Positions 11,381-18,987 of a stretch of DNA of 64,000 bases are shown piece after piece. This DNA is from Geothrix sp. PMB-07. Its GTDB lineage: Bacteria > Acidobacteriota > Holophagae > Holophagales > Holophagaceae. The notes under the pieces are model-generated. The model was not told where the DNA came from. It did no database searches and worked only from the letters and a program-made list of their open reading frames with translations. How positions within the stretch are numbered: position 1 is the stretch's first letter; each line of letters begins with the position of its first letter. Where the stretch lies: assembly GCF_030758935.1 (NCBI RefSeq), contig NZ_CP132333.1, forward strand, positions 1,426,992 through 1,490,991, in the 5' to 3' direction. Made by a program: the position numbers and the translations under genes.

Positions 11381-12048
11381 TGCGTGTTCCAACCCTGTCG
11401 GCGCTGGCCCTGCTGCTGGCCTGCGGCTCCCTGGCGGCCTGGTCGCCCAAGGTTCATGAGGCTCAGACGGCCAAGGCCATCCGCCTGCTGCCGCGCCGCA
11501 TGGCGGCCTTGCTGCGGGCCCACCCAGAGGCCCTTCTGGAGGGGGCTCGCGGAGTGGCCAACGACCAGCCACCCACGGTGGAACAGGTGGAGGCCCAGTT
11601 CCGGACGGTGCTTCGCTTGAGCGAAGAGCACCGGCGCCCCGAGGACATCGTCCGCGACTTGGGCGTTCTGGCCCACCAGGTGCAGCTGCTGACCGACCCT
11701 TCGGCCATGGATGGCATCAGCCCGCTCCGGGAGAGCTTTGAAGCCTATGCGGATGAGCACCAGGCCCACCTGCTGGTGTCCAAGGAACCCTATTGGGCGG
11801 CCTCAGGCAGCCTGGATCCCAGGCCGCGCCTCAATCAGTTCATGGCGGTGAAACAGGAGCGCAACCTTCGCCTGAAAGCTCATTTTGATGAGACGACTGG
11901 TCGGCGCATCGGCGTTTGGGATGATCTGTCCGTGCCCTTCGCCCAGATGCAGTTGGCCTTCTCCAATGGTGTCTATGCCACCGCGAATCTCTGGATCCTG
12001 CTGTGGCGCGCTGCAGGGGACCAGTGGGAGCTCCCACCCGGACCCTGA
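11380..12048 (+). CDS. Exported protein resembling zinc-dependent phospholipase C/S1-P1 fold, unknown substrate
   Basis: A 222-residue protein with a signal peptide (hydrophobic core about 5-20, cleavage likely after LAA). The mature chain would then begin with Trp followed closely by His (WSPKVHEAQTAKAI); in zinc phospholipase C and S1/P1 nucleases the N-terminal Trp and nearby His bind zinc. Further His residues occur in LAHQVQLLTDP and DEHQAHLL, but the full zinc ligand set cannot be proved by eye. Start ATG 11380 overlaps the regulator stop (TGATG), suggesting co-expression with the NtrC-type regulator. Confidence 0.6.
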   Translation: MRVPTLSALALLLACGSLAAWSPKVHEAQTAKAIRLLPRRMAALLRAHPEALLEGARGVANDQPPTVEQVEAQFRTVLRLSEEHRRPEDIVRDLGVLAHQVQLLTDPSAMDGISPLRESFEAYADEHQAHLLVSKEPYWAASGSLDPRPRLNQFMAVKQERNLRLKAHFDETTGRRIGVWDDLSVPFAQMQLAFSNGVYATANLWILLWRAAGDQWELPPGP

Positions 12049-12135
12049 TCACACTCTCGGGGCGGGTTTGTCTGGAGCACTAGGCGAAACACGACTTTCG
12101 GGATATCTTTCCAAGCATTCCCTTTGGAGATGGAC

Positions 12136-13947
12136 ATGGGCACCTATACCCGCCTCGGGTCCTACCTGCTGGCTTCTGAGCTGGCCAGCGACCCCTTCGG
12201 CGCTGTGCATCGCGCGGTGATCATCACCGGCAACAGCTTCGACCGCCATGGCCTGGTGCGAACCTTCTCCGAAGAGCTGTTCCAGGCGGGCCTGAATACC
12301 CGCTTGGCGGAAGCGGGTCGCGTGGTGCCCCTGTTGGGTGGCGCCCGCATTTTCGGCTTGGGCTACCGGATCGAGGGCGGCAAGACGCCCCATGTGGCCT
12401 GGGATTATGTGCCTGGCCGCAGCCTCGCCCAGCTCATCGACAAGGCCCGGCAGGAGCAGATCCCTTTCGGCGTGGACCACGCCCTCACGGTGATCCAGGG
12501 CGTGGCCCAGGGCATCGTGCAAATGCAGGCCAAGGGGGTGAGCCATGGCGTGCTCAGCCCCCACAGTGTGTGGGTGAGCTTCGAGGGAGCCACTCAGATC
12601 GTGGATGCGCCCTACGCAGCCATCATCAAGAGCCTCTTGGCCAAAGCGCCTGCCGCCAAACAGAAGCTGGCGCCCTACCTTCAGATGCCTGAAGCCAGCC
12701 CCGTCCAGCAGGATCTCTTCGCCCTGGGTGCGGTGCTTTACGAACTGCTCACGTTCGAGCGCCTGCCCCTGGGCGGCGATCTCGAAGCGGTCTTGGACAA
12801 GGCCACCCTCAAGGCCGCCCAGGAAGAGGCACCGCTGCCCGCGGAGATCCGGGCTTTCCTGGGGCGGCTGCTGTTGAGCCGCCAGCCCTTCGCCACGATG
12901 GAAGCCTTCAATGCCGAGCTGGAGCGGGTGCTCTACGACGGCGAATACAGCCCCACCACCTTCAACATGGCCTTCTTCATGCACACGCTGTTCCGGGAGG
13001 AGAACGACCGGGATGCCACGGCCATGAAGGCGGAGCAGGGGGACAACTACATCGCCTACACCGCCGCAGGCGAGACGCTGCGGAGCGGCGCCACGCGGGT
13101 GGAGCACATCGACGGCCATGCGGAGTCCCAGGCCAGTCAGAAGAATTCCACGCTGCTCATCGGCGGCGGTTTGGCAGCCGTGGTGATCCTGGGCCTGGGC
13201 TACATGTTCTTCGGGCGGCCCAAGGTGGATCCGGCCATGCAGAAACAGCTGGCGGAATTGCAGCTGTTGAAAGTTCAAATCGAGCAGCAGAAGTCGGATC
13301 TTGATGCCAAGGCCAAGGCGGAAGCGGACAAGACGGCGCTGTTGCAGAAGCAGCTGGCTGAAACCAAATCCGTGGAAGAAAAGGTGCGGATCCAGAAGCA
13401 GCTGGAAGAGGCGCAGCAGCGCAAGCTTGAGCTGGAACGGCAGCAGAAGCAGAACGAGCAGCGGCTCGCCGAGCAGAAGCAGAACGAGCAGAGGCTGGCT
13501 GAGCAGAAGAAGGCTGCGGAAACCAAGGTGGTGGCGCTGCCCCCGCCTCCGGCCCCGGAGATCCCCAAGCCGCAGCCCATGCAGGAGGCCCCCAAGCCCG
13601 CCGTTCCGACGCCTGCCCCAGCGACGCAGGCCGCTCCAACCGCGGCGGCCGCCGTTCTTGAACCGGCCCGCATGATCAGTCAGGCGCCTCCGGCCTACCC
13701 CTTGCGCGCCAGCCAGCTTCGCTGGGAGATGAATGTCGACCACTTCGTCCGCCTGAAAGTCTTCGTGGGCGAGCAGGGACAACCCCTGAAGGTGTCCGTG
13801 GTGGAAGGCGTTCAGGGAGCCTACGGGTTTGACGAAGCCGCCATCGATGCCGCCAACAAGTCCACCTTTGCTCCCGCCACCCGCGACGGCAAGCCGGTTC
13901 GCGGCTGGACTCCTGAAATCACCTACAAGTTCCAGCGAAGGCGTTAG
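12136..13947 (+). CDS. Pseudokinase - transmembrane - coiled coil - TonB C-terminal fusion protein
   Basis: A 603-residue protein with an unusual order. Residues about 1-270 look like a Ser/Thr protein kinase fold, but the catalytic loop reads SHGVLSPHSV (no HRD Asp), the DFG position reads VDA and no clear glycine loop or beta-3 Lys is seen, so it is probably catalytically dead. One membrane helix follows (about 337-360), then a Gln/Glu/Lys-rich coiled coil (about 368-470) with a tandem 10-residue repeat QKQNEQRLAE, a Pro/Ala-rich spacer, and a TonB-type C-terminal domain (about 515-603). GGAG at 12126-12129 supports ATG 12136; ATG 12130 is an alternative. No ExbB/ExbD is nearby. Confidence 0.82.
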   Translation: MGTYTRLGSYLLASELASDPFGAVHRAVIITGNSFDRHGLVRTFSEELFQAGLNTRLAEAGRVVPLLGGARIFGLGYRIEGGKTPHVAWDYVPGRSLAQLIDKARQEQIPFGVDHALTVIQGVAQGIVQMQAKGVSHGVLSPHSVWVSFEGATQIVDAPYAAIIKSLLAKAPAAKQKLAPYLQMPEASPVQQDLFALGAVLYELLTFERLPLGGDLEAVLDKATLKAAQEEAPLPAEIRAFLGRLLLSRQPFATMEAFNAELERVLYDGEYSPTTFNMAFFMHTLFREENDRDATAMKAEQGDNYIAYTAAGETLRSGATRVEHIDGHAESQASQKNSTLLIGGGLAAVVILGLGYMFFGRPKVDPAMQKQLAELQLLKVQIEQQKSDLDAKAKAEADKTALLQKQLAETKSVEEKVRIQKQLEEAQQRKLELERQQKQNEQRLAEQKQNEQRLAEQKKAAETKVVALPPPPAPEIPKPQPMQEAPKPAVPTPAPATQAAPTAAAAVLEPARMISQAPPAYPLRASQLRWEMNVDHFVRLKVFVGEQGQPLKVSVVEGVQGAYGFDEAAIDAANKSTFAPATRDGKPVRGWTPEITYKFQRRR

Positions 13948-13959
13948 GCGTCAGCGCAC

Positions 13960-13992
13960 CTGAAAGGGCCGCCTCCAAGGCGGCCCTTTCAG
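13960..13992. terminator. Bidirectional hairpin between convergent genes
   Basis: A perfect 14-bp stem (13960-13973 with 13979-13992) with a five-base loop. A-rich and T-rich stretches lie inside the arms, so it can serve the fusion-protein gene on the plus strand and rnhA on the minus strand; it covers the rnhA stop codon. Confidence 0.75.
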
Positions 13993-14432
13993 TTCAAGGA
14001 TTGCGCAGCGGCGTTGGCCAGCCGGTCCACGCGTTCATTCTCCGCGTGGCCCGCGTGTCCCTTGACCCAACGCGCTTCCACCATGTGCCGTGCCAGCTGG
14101 GCATCCAGGGCCTGCCACAGGTCCGCATTCAGCACGGGCTTGCCGTCGGCCTTCTTCCACCCGCGCCGCTTCCAGTCCTTCAGCCAGGAGGTGATGCCCT
14201 TCACCACGTACTGGCTGTCGCTCTGCAGCAGCACCTGGCAGGGCTTGGTGAGGGTTTCCAGGCCCTTGATGGCGGCCATGAGCTCCATGCGGTTGTTGGT
14301 GGTGTCCGCCTCGGGGCCAGAGCCTTCCTTCTCCTGGACACCGGTGGCGAGGTGCACCCGCAGCAGGTACCCCCATCCACCCGGACCGGGGTTGCCCAGA
14401 CAGGCGCCATCGCAGTAGAGCTCGATCTTCAT
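13989..14432 (-). CDS. rnhA: Ribonuclease HI
   Basis: Degrades the RNA strand of RNA-DNA hybrids. The 147-residue length is typical for bacterial RNase HI. Metal-binding catalytic residues are Asp8 ([14 protein letters not shown]), Glu50 (NNRMEL), Asp72 (QSDSQYV) and the C-terminal Asp in [10 protein letters not shown]; the basic-protrusion sequence [13 protein letters not shown] is present. It overlaps the lysine transaminase gene by four bases (ATGA) and is the second gene of that operon. Confidence 0.96.
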   Translation of the reverse strand: MKIELYCDGACLGNPGPGGWGYLLRVHLATGVQEKEGSGPEADTTNNRMELMAAIKGLETLTKPCQVLLQSDSQYVVKGITSWLKDWKRRGWKKADGKPVLNADLWQALDAQLARHMVEARWVKGHAGHAENERVDRLANAAAQSLN

Positions 14433-15769
14433 CCCACCAGGGTAGGCGAAGTGGCAGTGACTTCGGAAACGGCCTTGTGGAGCAGCTCCACGCCGAGGTC
14501 GAGATCCTCCGTGCGGAGATTCATGGCCGGGCGAAAGCGCAGCCCCGTGACCCCGGAGGAAAGGATCATCATGCCCAGGTCGTGGCCCTTGGCCACCACG
14601 GCGTTGCGCAGCTCCGGCGTGGCGAGGTCCAGGGCGCAGAGGAGGCCCCGTCCGCGGGGATTCGAGGTGTGCTCGGGGAAGTCGCGCTGGATCTCCTGCA
14701 GGCCCTTCAGCAGGCGCGCACCCTGTGTGATGCCATGTTCCAGCAGGTGCTCCTCGCGGATGACTTCGATGATGCGGGTGCCCCGCACCATGTCCACCAG
14801 GTTGCCGCCCCAGGTGCTGTTGATGCGGCTGGGCACCTTGAAGACGCTGTCCACTTCATCGAGGCGGCGACCCGCGGCGATGCCGCAGGTCTGGGTCTTC
14901 TTGCCGAAGGCGATGATGTCGGGCTGCACATCGAACCACTGGTGTCCCCACCACTTGCCGGTGGCGCCGAAGCCCGTCTGCACCTCGTCGAAGATGAGCA
15001 GGAATTCGTGGCGATCCGCCAGTTCGCGCAGCTTTCGCAGGAACTCGCCGCGGAAGTGGTTGTCACCGCCCTCGGCCTGGATGGGCTCGATGATGAGGCA
15101 GGCGATGTCATCGGGGTTCTGGGCCACGGCCGCTTCGATGGCGGCGACGGCTTCGGCTTCCGCCGCTTCGACCTTGGCCAGATCCATGGGGAAGGTCAGC
15201 TTGGGGTTGGGGATGCGGGGCCAGGGGAATTTTGGGAAGTACTGGTATTTGCGGGGGTCGGCCGTGTTGGTCAGGCTCAGGGTGTAGCCGCTGCGGCCAT
15301 GGAAGGCCTCGCGGAAATGAATGACCTGCGAACCCTTCTCACCCTTGCCCGCCGCCAGGTTCTTGCGCACCTTCCAGTCGAAGGCCGCCTTCAGGGCGTT
15401 CTCCACGGCCAGGGCGCCGCCATCCACCCAGAAGAGGTGGGGCAGGTAGTCGGGGGTCACGTGGGTGCCGAAGGCCTCCACCCACTCGGCGAAGGCCGTG
15501 GTGTAGATGTCTGAGTTGGCGGGCTTGTTGACGGCGATCTCGCCCAGGCGTTGCACGAAGGCGGCCTCCCGCAGCCGCGGGTGGTTGTGCCCCAGGGGGG
15601 CCGTGGCGAAGAAGGTGTAGAAGTCGAGGTACTTCCGGCCGTCGCGGGCATCGACAATCCACGAGCCATGGGACTTCTCCAAATCCATCACCAAGTGGAA
15701 GCCATCCACCAGCATATGGCGGCCAAGGGTGTCGAAAACGGACATCGGATCGATGTTGGGACAAACCAT
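14429..15769 (-). CDS. lat: L-lysine 6-transaminase (lysine epsilon-aminotransferase)
   Basis: PLP-dependent class III aminotransferase that moves the epsilon-amino group of lysine to 2-oxoglutarate, giving aminoadipate semialdehyde. The 446-residue sequence follows the actinobacterial LAT closely: N-terminal [57 protein letters not shown] and the PLP-lysine motif [10 protein letters not shown], then [14 protein letters not shown] second Met at residue 9 (MSVFDTLGR) is an alternative start. No aminoadipate-semialdehyde dehydrogenase is adjacent, so whether it serves lysine catabolism or stress metabolism is open. Confidence 0.9.
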   Translation of the reverse strand: MVCPNIDPMSVFDTLGRHMLVDGFHLVMDLEKSHGSWIVDARDGRKYLDFYTFFATAPLGHNHPRLREAAFVQRLGEIAVNKPANSDIYTTAFAEWVEAFGTHVTPDYLPHLFWVDGGALAVENALKAAFDWKVRKNLAAGKGEKGSQVIHFREAFHGRSGYTLSLTNTADPRKYQYFPKFPWPRIPNPKLTFPMDLAKVEAAEAEAVAAIEAAVAQNPDDIACLIIEPIQAEGGDNHFRGEFLRKLRELADRHEFLLIFDEVQTGFGATGKWWGHQWFDVQPDIIAFGKKTQTCGIAAGRRLDEVDSVFKVPSRINSTWGGNLVDMVRGTRIIEVIREEHLLEHGITQGARLLKGLQEIQRDFPEHTSNPRGRGLLCALDLATPELRNAVVAKGHDLGMMILSSGVTGLRFRPAMNLRTEDLDLGVELLHKAVSEVTATSPTLVG

Positions 15770-15825
15770 GTTTGAACCTCGGGAATGCCGGCCAGTGTAT
15801 GGTTGGAATGAAAAGGGAGGCAGGC

Positions 15826-16260
15826 ATGATTCCCTGGATTTCGGTTCAGGACGCGCCTTTGGACGCGATGGGTTTACGAAGTGTCATGGAAGACCCCCAT
15901 GCCGGGGCCCTGGTCCTCTTCGAGGGCCGGGCCCGCGACCACCACGAAGGTCGTCCCGTGCTGCAACTGGCCTACGAGGCCTATGCGCCCATGGCCGAGA
16001 AAGAACTGGGCCTCCTGCGGGAGAAAGCCATCGAGCGCTATGGCCTCACCCGCTGCGCCGTCCACCACCGCATCGGCGTGGTGCCTCTCACAGAGGCCGC
16101 CGTCATCGTCGCCACCAGCAGCGCGCACCGCGCCGAGAGCTTCCAGGCCGCCGCCTGGATCATGGATGAGATCAAGCAGCGCGTGCCCATCTGGAAGCGC
16201 GAGCGCTACAGGGATGGGAGCGAGAGCTGGGTGGAGTGCACGCACCGCTTCCAGATGTGA
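15826..16260 (+). CDS. moaE: Molybdopterin synthase catalytic subunit MoaE
   Basis: Large subunit of molybdopterin synthase, which with thiocarboxylated MoaD turns cyclic pyranopterin phosphate into molybdopterin. It has 144 residues, typical size. Family signatures are LVLFEGRARDHHEGR, LAYEAYAPMAEKEL, HRIGVVPLTEAAVIVATSSAHR and the catalytic-site DEIKQRVPIWKRE. ATG 15826 is chosen because GGGAGG lies at 15815-15820; the frame is open upstream without a ribosome site. Divergent from lat; no other moa gene is in the window. Confidence 0.94.
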   Translation: MIPWISVQDAPLDAMGLRSVMEDPHAGALVLFEGRARDHHEGRPVLQLAYEAYAPMAEKELGLLREKAIERYGLTRCAVHHRIGVVPLTEAAVIVATSSAHRAESFQAAAWIMDEIKQRVPIWKRERYRDGSESWVECTHRFQM

Positions 16261-16290
16261 GAAGCAGCGTTCCGGGGCGGCTCTCCGGGG

Positions 16291-17625
16291 TCAGAAGCTA
16301 TAGCGGGCTTGCAGGGCCAGGACCTGAATGCGGTTCCGGTAGGTTCCAGAGACATTGCCGCGGAAGAAATCCGGGGTGCCGGGGCTACCAGCCTTCAGAT
16401 TCAGGGTCGAATCCTTCACGAGAATGTGGCTGTAGCTCAAATCCAGGCCCAAGGCGCGATTGAAGGCGTAGCCAAGGCCGCCGCTGATCCAGGTGCGGTC
16501 TGCATCGGGGATGCGCGGGGTGCGGTAGCTGTCCGAGGTGGCCGCCTGGTCCTTGGCGAGCCCTGCGCGGAAGGTCCAGGTGGCGTTCGGCTTCCAGGTG
16601 GTGCCCAGGGCCTTGAACCAGGTGTTCTTCCATTTCTCCTCGGTGACGGACGTGCTCTGTCCCGAGGCGAACTCGATGCGGATGTCCTGGAAGCAGTTCC
16701 AGAAGGTTTGTGCCGCCTCCGCCTGGAGGGTCAGGCCGGGCGCGGCTTCCCAGGCGATGCCCAGGGAGGCGGTGGCGGGCTGGTTGGCCCGGGGGCTGCT
16801 TCCACCGTCCGGGAACGCGGCCTTCAGGGCGGTGGGCACCCCTTCGTAGCGCACCTCACCCTGCAGGGCGAAGTCGAGGCGGGAGTGATAGGCCGCGCCG
16901 AGGCGCACTTGCTGTGTGGGTTCAAAGAGGACGCCCAGTTTGTAGCCATATTTCCACTGATGCCCAGTCACTTTCGCGGTGCCATCCTGGGCCCCCGGAA
17001 CGGAGCCGGGGACATGCAGGGCGGCGCCGACCGCACCGAAGTCGACGGCATTGGTCAGCTCGGCATCCACGTACCGGGCCACCAGGGCGGCGCCCACGGA
17101 CCAGTGGGAATCCAGGCGCCAGGCCACATTGGGGGCGATCTCCACGACCTTGATCTGGGATTTGACTGCGTGGTAGCGGCCGATCCAGTTGGCCTCATAT
17201 TCGCTGCCGAGGCCGAAGGGGCTGTTCACGGACAGGCCCAGCTTGAGATCAGGGCTCGCGCTCCATAGTGCGTAGGCCACCGGGAGGATGGCGGAACGGC
17301 CTGCATCGCCTCCGGCTGAACCGGAGACCGGGGTAGCGCCCAGGAGTGTGGCGCGAGAGGCCTGGCCGCTTTCCAGGCGCGCCGAGGGCTGGATGCTGCT
17401 GAATCCAAGCACGGCCTGATTTCCCTCGAAGCGGGTGAGGGTGGCCACATTGAAGAACATGCTGCCGATGTCGGTGCCCCCGGCGCTGATGCCGGCGAAG
17501 GCGTTGCCCTGGGCACTGGGGCTTTGTTCCCGCAATTGGAAGCCTGAGCCCATCAGTGTTCCAGTGGCGGAGCCCACGAGCAGGAGGGACAGGAGGGCGC
17601 GGGACGGTTGAAGGGCGCGGGGCAT
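16291..17625 (-). CDS. FadL/TodX-family outer-membrane transport protein
   Basis: Outer-membrane beta-barrel that lets hydrophobic molecules (long-chain fatty acids, aromatics) across. The 444-residue precursor has a signal peptide (about 1-26) followed by GSGFQLREQSPSAQGNAFAG, the N-terminal hatch pattern of the OmpP1/FadL/TodX family, and alternating amphipathic strands ending with the terminal aromatic signature (ARYSF). ATG 17625 is chosen over an upstream in-frame start because GGAG sits just before it and the signal peptide begins there. Single gene. Confidence 0.9.
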   Translation of the reverse strand: MPRALQPSRALLSLLLVGSATGTLMGSGFQLREQSPSAQGNAFAGISAGGTDIGSMFFNVATLTRFEGNQAVLGFSSIQPSARLESGQASRATLLGATPVSGSAGGDAGRSAILPVAYALWSASPDLKLGLSVNSPFGLGSEYEANWIGRYHAVKSQIKVVEIAPNVAWRLDSHWSVGAALVARYVDAELTNAVDFGAVGAALHVPGSVPGAQDGTAKVTGHQWKYGYKLGVLFEPTQQVRLGAAYHSRLDFALQGEVRYEGVPTALKAAFPDGGSSPRANQPATASLGIAWEAAPGLTLQAEAAQTFWNCFQDIRIEFASGQSTSVTEEKWKNTWFKALGTTWKPNATWTFRAGLAKDQAATSDSYRTPRIPDADRTWISGGLGYAFNRALGLDLSYSHILVKDSTLNLKAGSPGTPDFFRGNVSGTYRNRIQVLALQARYSF

Positions 17626-17803
17626 GGATTCTCCAGGGCCAGGGCAGGACAGGGAACGGCTGGGCCGCTCCAGGCAACGGGGTGGGTGTGACACCCCTTG
17701 TAGCGAGGCACTTCTGTACCCGCGAACGGCCAGTATCCCGAAATTTCAACAGATACGTAAGCAGGGATCTGTGGGGATCAAGAGCCGCTTCTCCATTGCA
17801 GTG

Positions 17804-17831
17804 TTGATTTTCGTAAAAAATTCGCCATACT
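17804..17831 (+). promoter_or_regulatory. Candidate imuB-dnaE2 promoter with direct-repeat operator
   Basis: TTGATT (17804-17809), 16 bases, then CATACT (17826-17831) resemble -35 and -10 boxes. Between them lies TTCG-N7-TTCG (17810-17813 and 17821-17824). The 11-base period is the same as the GTTC-N7-GTTC LexA box of alphaproteobacteria, and this gene pair is SOS-controlled where studied. The assignment is an inference. Confidence 0.4.
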
Positions 17832-17853
17832 TGGATCCCCTCTGGAGGTGCTG

Positions 17854-18984
17854 GTGCTGGCGATGTGGGTTCCCGAACTGCCGTTCCAGCTGGCCTGTGG
17901 CCGGGACGGGGCGTTACGGGACCGGCCCCTGGCCTTCCTGAATCCGGAGAGCCCCCGCAACCCCAGCCTCTGGTTCGTGAACCGCCTGGGCCGGGCTGAG
18001 GGCTTGGCCCCGGGCACGCCCATGGATCAGGCCCTGCGAGCAGTGCCGGGGCTGCGGGTGCTGGACCCGGCGCCGCAGATCTGGTGGGAGGCCCAGGGCA
18101 GCCTCGGCGACTTCCTTCAGCACTGGACGCCCCAGGGGCAGTTGGGGCGCCTGGGCGAGGCCCTCGTGGAGCTCCAAGGCACCCAGCGGATTTTCGGCCC
18201 CCTGGCAGACACTGCGGAGCGCATGCGCCGCGAGTTGAATGTCCAGCATGGATGGACCAGCCACGGAGGCCTGTCCCTCAGCGCCACCGCGGCCCAGATC
18301 GCAGCCCGCACCGAACATCATCTGGAACTGGTCACCGAGGGGGCTGAGGCCGCCTTCCTGGCCCCCCAGTCCCTGCGGCGCCTGCCGGATCTGGCGCCTC
18401 GCCTGCATGACCGTTTCCACCGCCTGGGATTGAGGCGTTTTGAAGACCTGCAGCCGGTGCCCCTGCCGGTGTTGGCAGAACTGACGAATCCGAAGCTGGC
18501 GCCGGATCTGCGGGCCCGGGTGCGCGGGGAGGATCGGCCCCGGCTGCCCCTGCTCACGGAGCGCCCCGGCCATGTGCGCCACAGCTGGCGCCTGCAGCCG
18601 CCCCGCCTGCCGGAGGAGGTGCCCCTGGCGGCCCATTGCCTGGACTGGCTCTGGTCCGATCCGCGACATCCCCGGAAGCTGGTGCTGCGCTGGTGGGATG
18701 TGGATGGCGAGCCCCACGGCTGGCGGGCGGGGGCGGAGGATCTCACGGCTCCGGCCCTGGTTCTGGCCCGCCGCATCCAGCAGGCCTTCCTGGCCGGGGC
18801 CACCCGACGCCTCCTGGTGCGCGAAGTGGAACTGCGGCTGGCCTGGGGCCTGGGCCGGGAGCGGAGCCTCTTCCAGGATCCCCTCCAGCAGCGGCTTGAC
18901 CGTCTCGAGCCCGCGCTGGCCCGCCTCCGCCGCCGCTTTCCGGACAGGGCCGTTCTGCCTGGGTGGGTGGGGCAGGGAGCCTGA
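17854..18984 (+). CDS. imuB: ImuB-like inactive Y-family polymerase (mutasome subunit)
   Basis: Y-family DNA polymerase homologue of the ImuB group, the hub that links DnaE2 to the beta clamp during damage-induced mutagenesis. The 376-residue protein keeps the fold (N-terminal strand LAMWVPELPF, thumb/HhH region LPDLAPRLHDRFHRLGLRRFEDL) but lacks the catalytic acidic residues: the palm strand reads VELQGTQRIFG where active polymerases have the Asp/Glu pair. GTG 17854 fits GGAGG at 17844-17848; GTG 17848 overlaps that site but is possible. It is followed 3 bases later by dnaE2. No imuA is seen beside it. Confidence 0.82.
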   Translation: MLAMWVPELPFQLACGRDGALRDRPLAFLNPESPRNPSLWFVNRLGRAEGLAPGTPMDQALRAVPGLRVLDPAPQIWWEAQGSLGDFLQHWTPQGQLGRLGEALVELQGTQRIFGPLADTAERMRRELNVQHGWTSHGGLSLSATAAQIAARTEHHLELVTEGAEAAFLAPQSLRRLPDLAPRLHDRFHRLGLRRFEDLQPVPLPVLAELTNPKLAPDLRARVRGEDRPRLPLLTERPGHVRHSWRLQPPRLPEEVPLAAHCLDWLWSDPRHPRKLVLRWWDVDGEPHGWRAGAEDLTAPALVLARRIQQAFLAGATRRLLVREVELRLAWGLGRERSLFQDPLQQRLDRLEPALARLRRRFPDRAVLPGWVGQGA

Positions 18985-18987
18985 GCC

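Noticed and set aside
9566-11572. Minus-strand frame of 668 codons opposite the NtrC-type regulator
   Set aside because: The plus strand has full receiver, AAA+ and HTH motifs; the minus frame has none.
13411-13510. CRISPR-like repeats
   Set aside because: Only two tandem in-frame copies without spacers inside a coiled-coil gene; no cas gene in the window.
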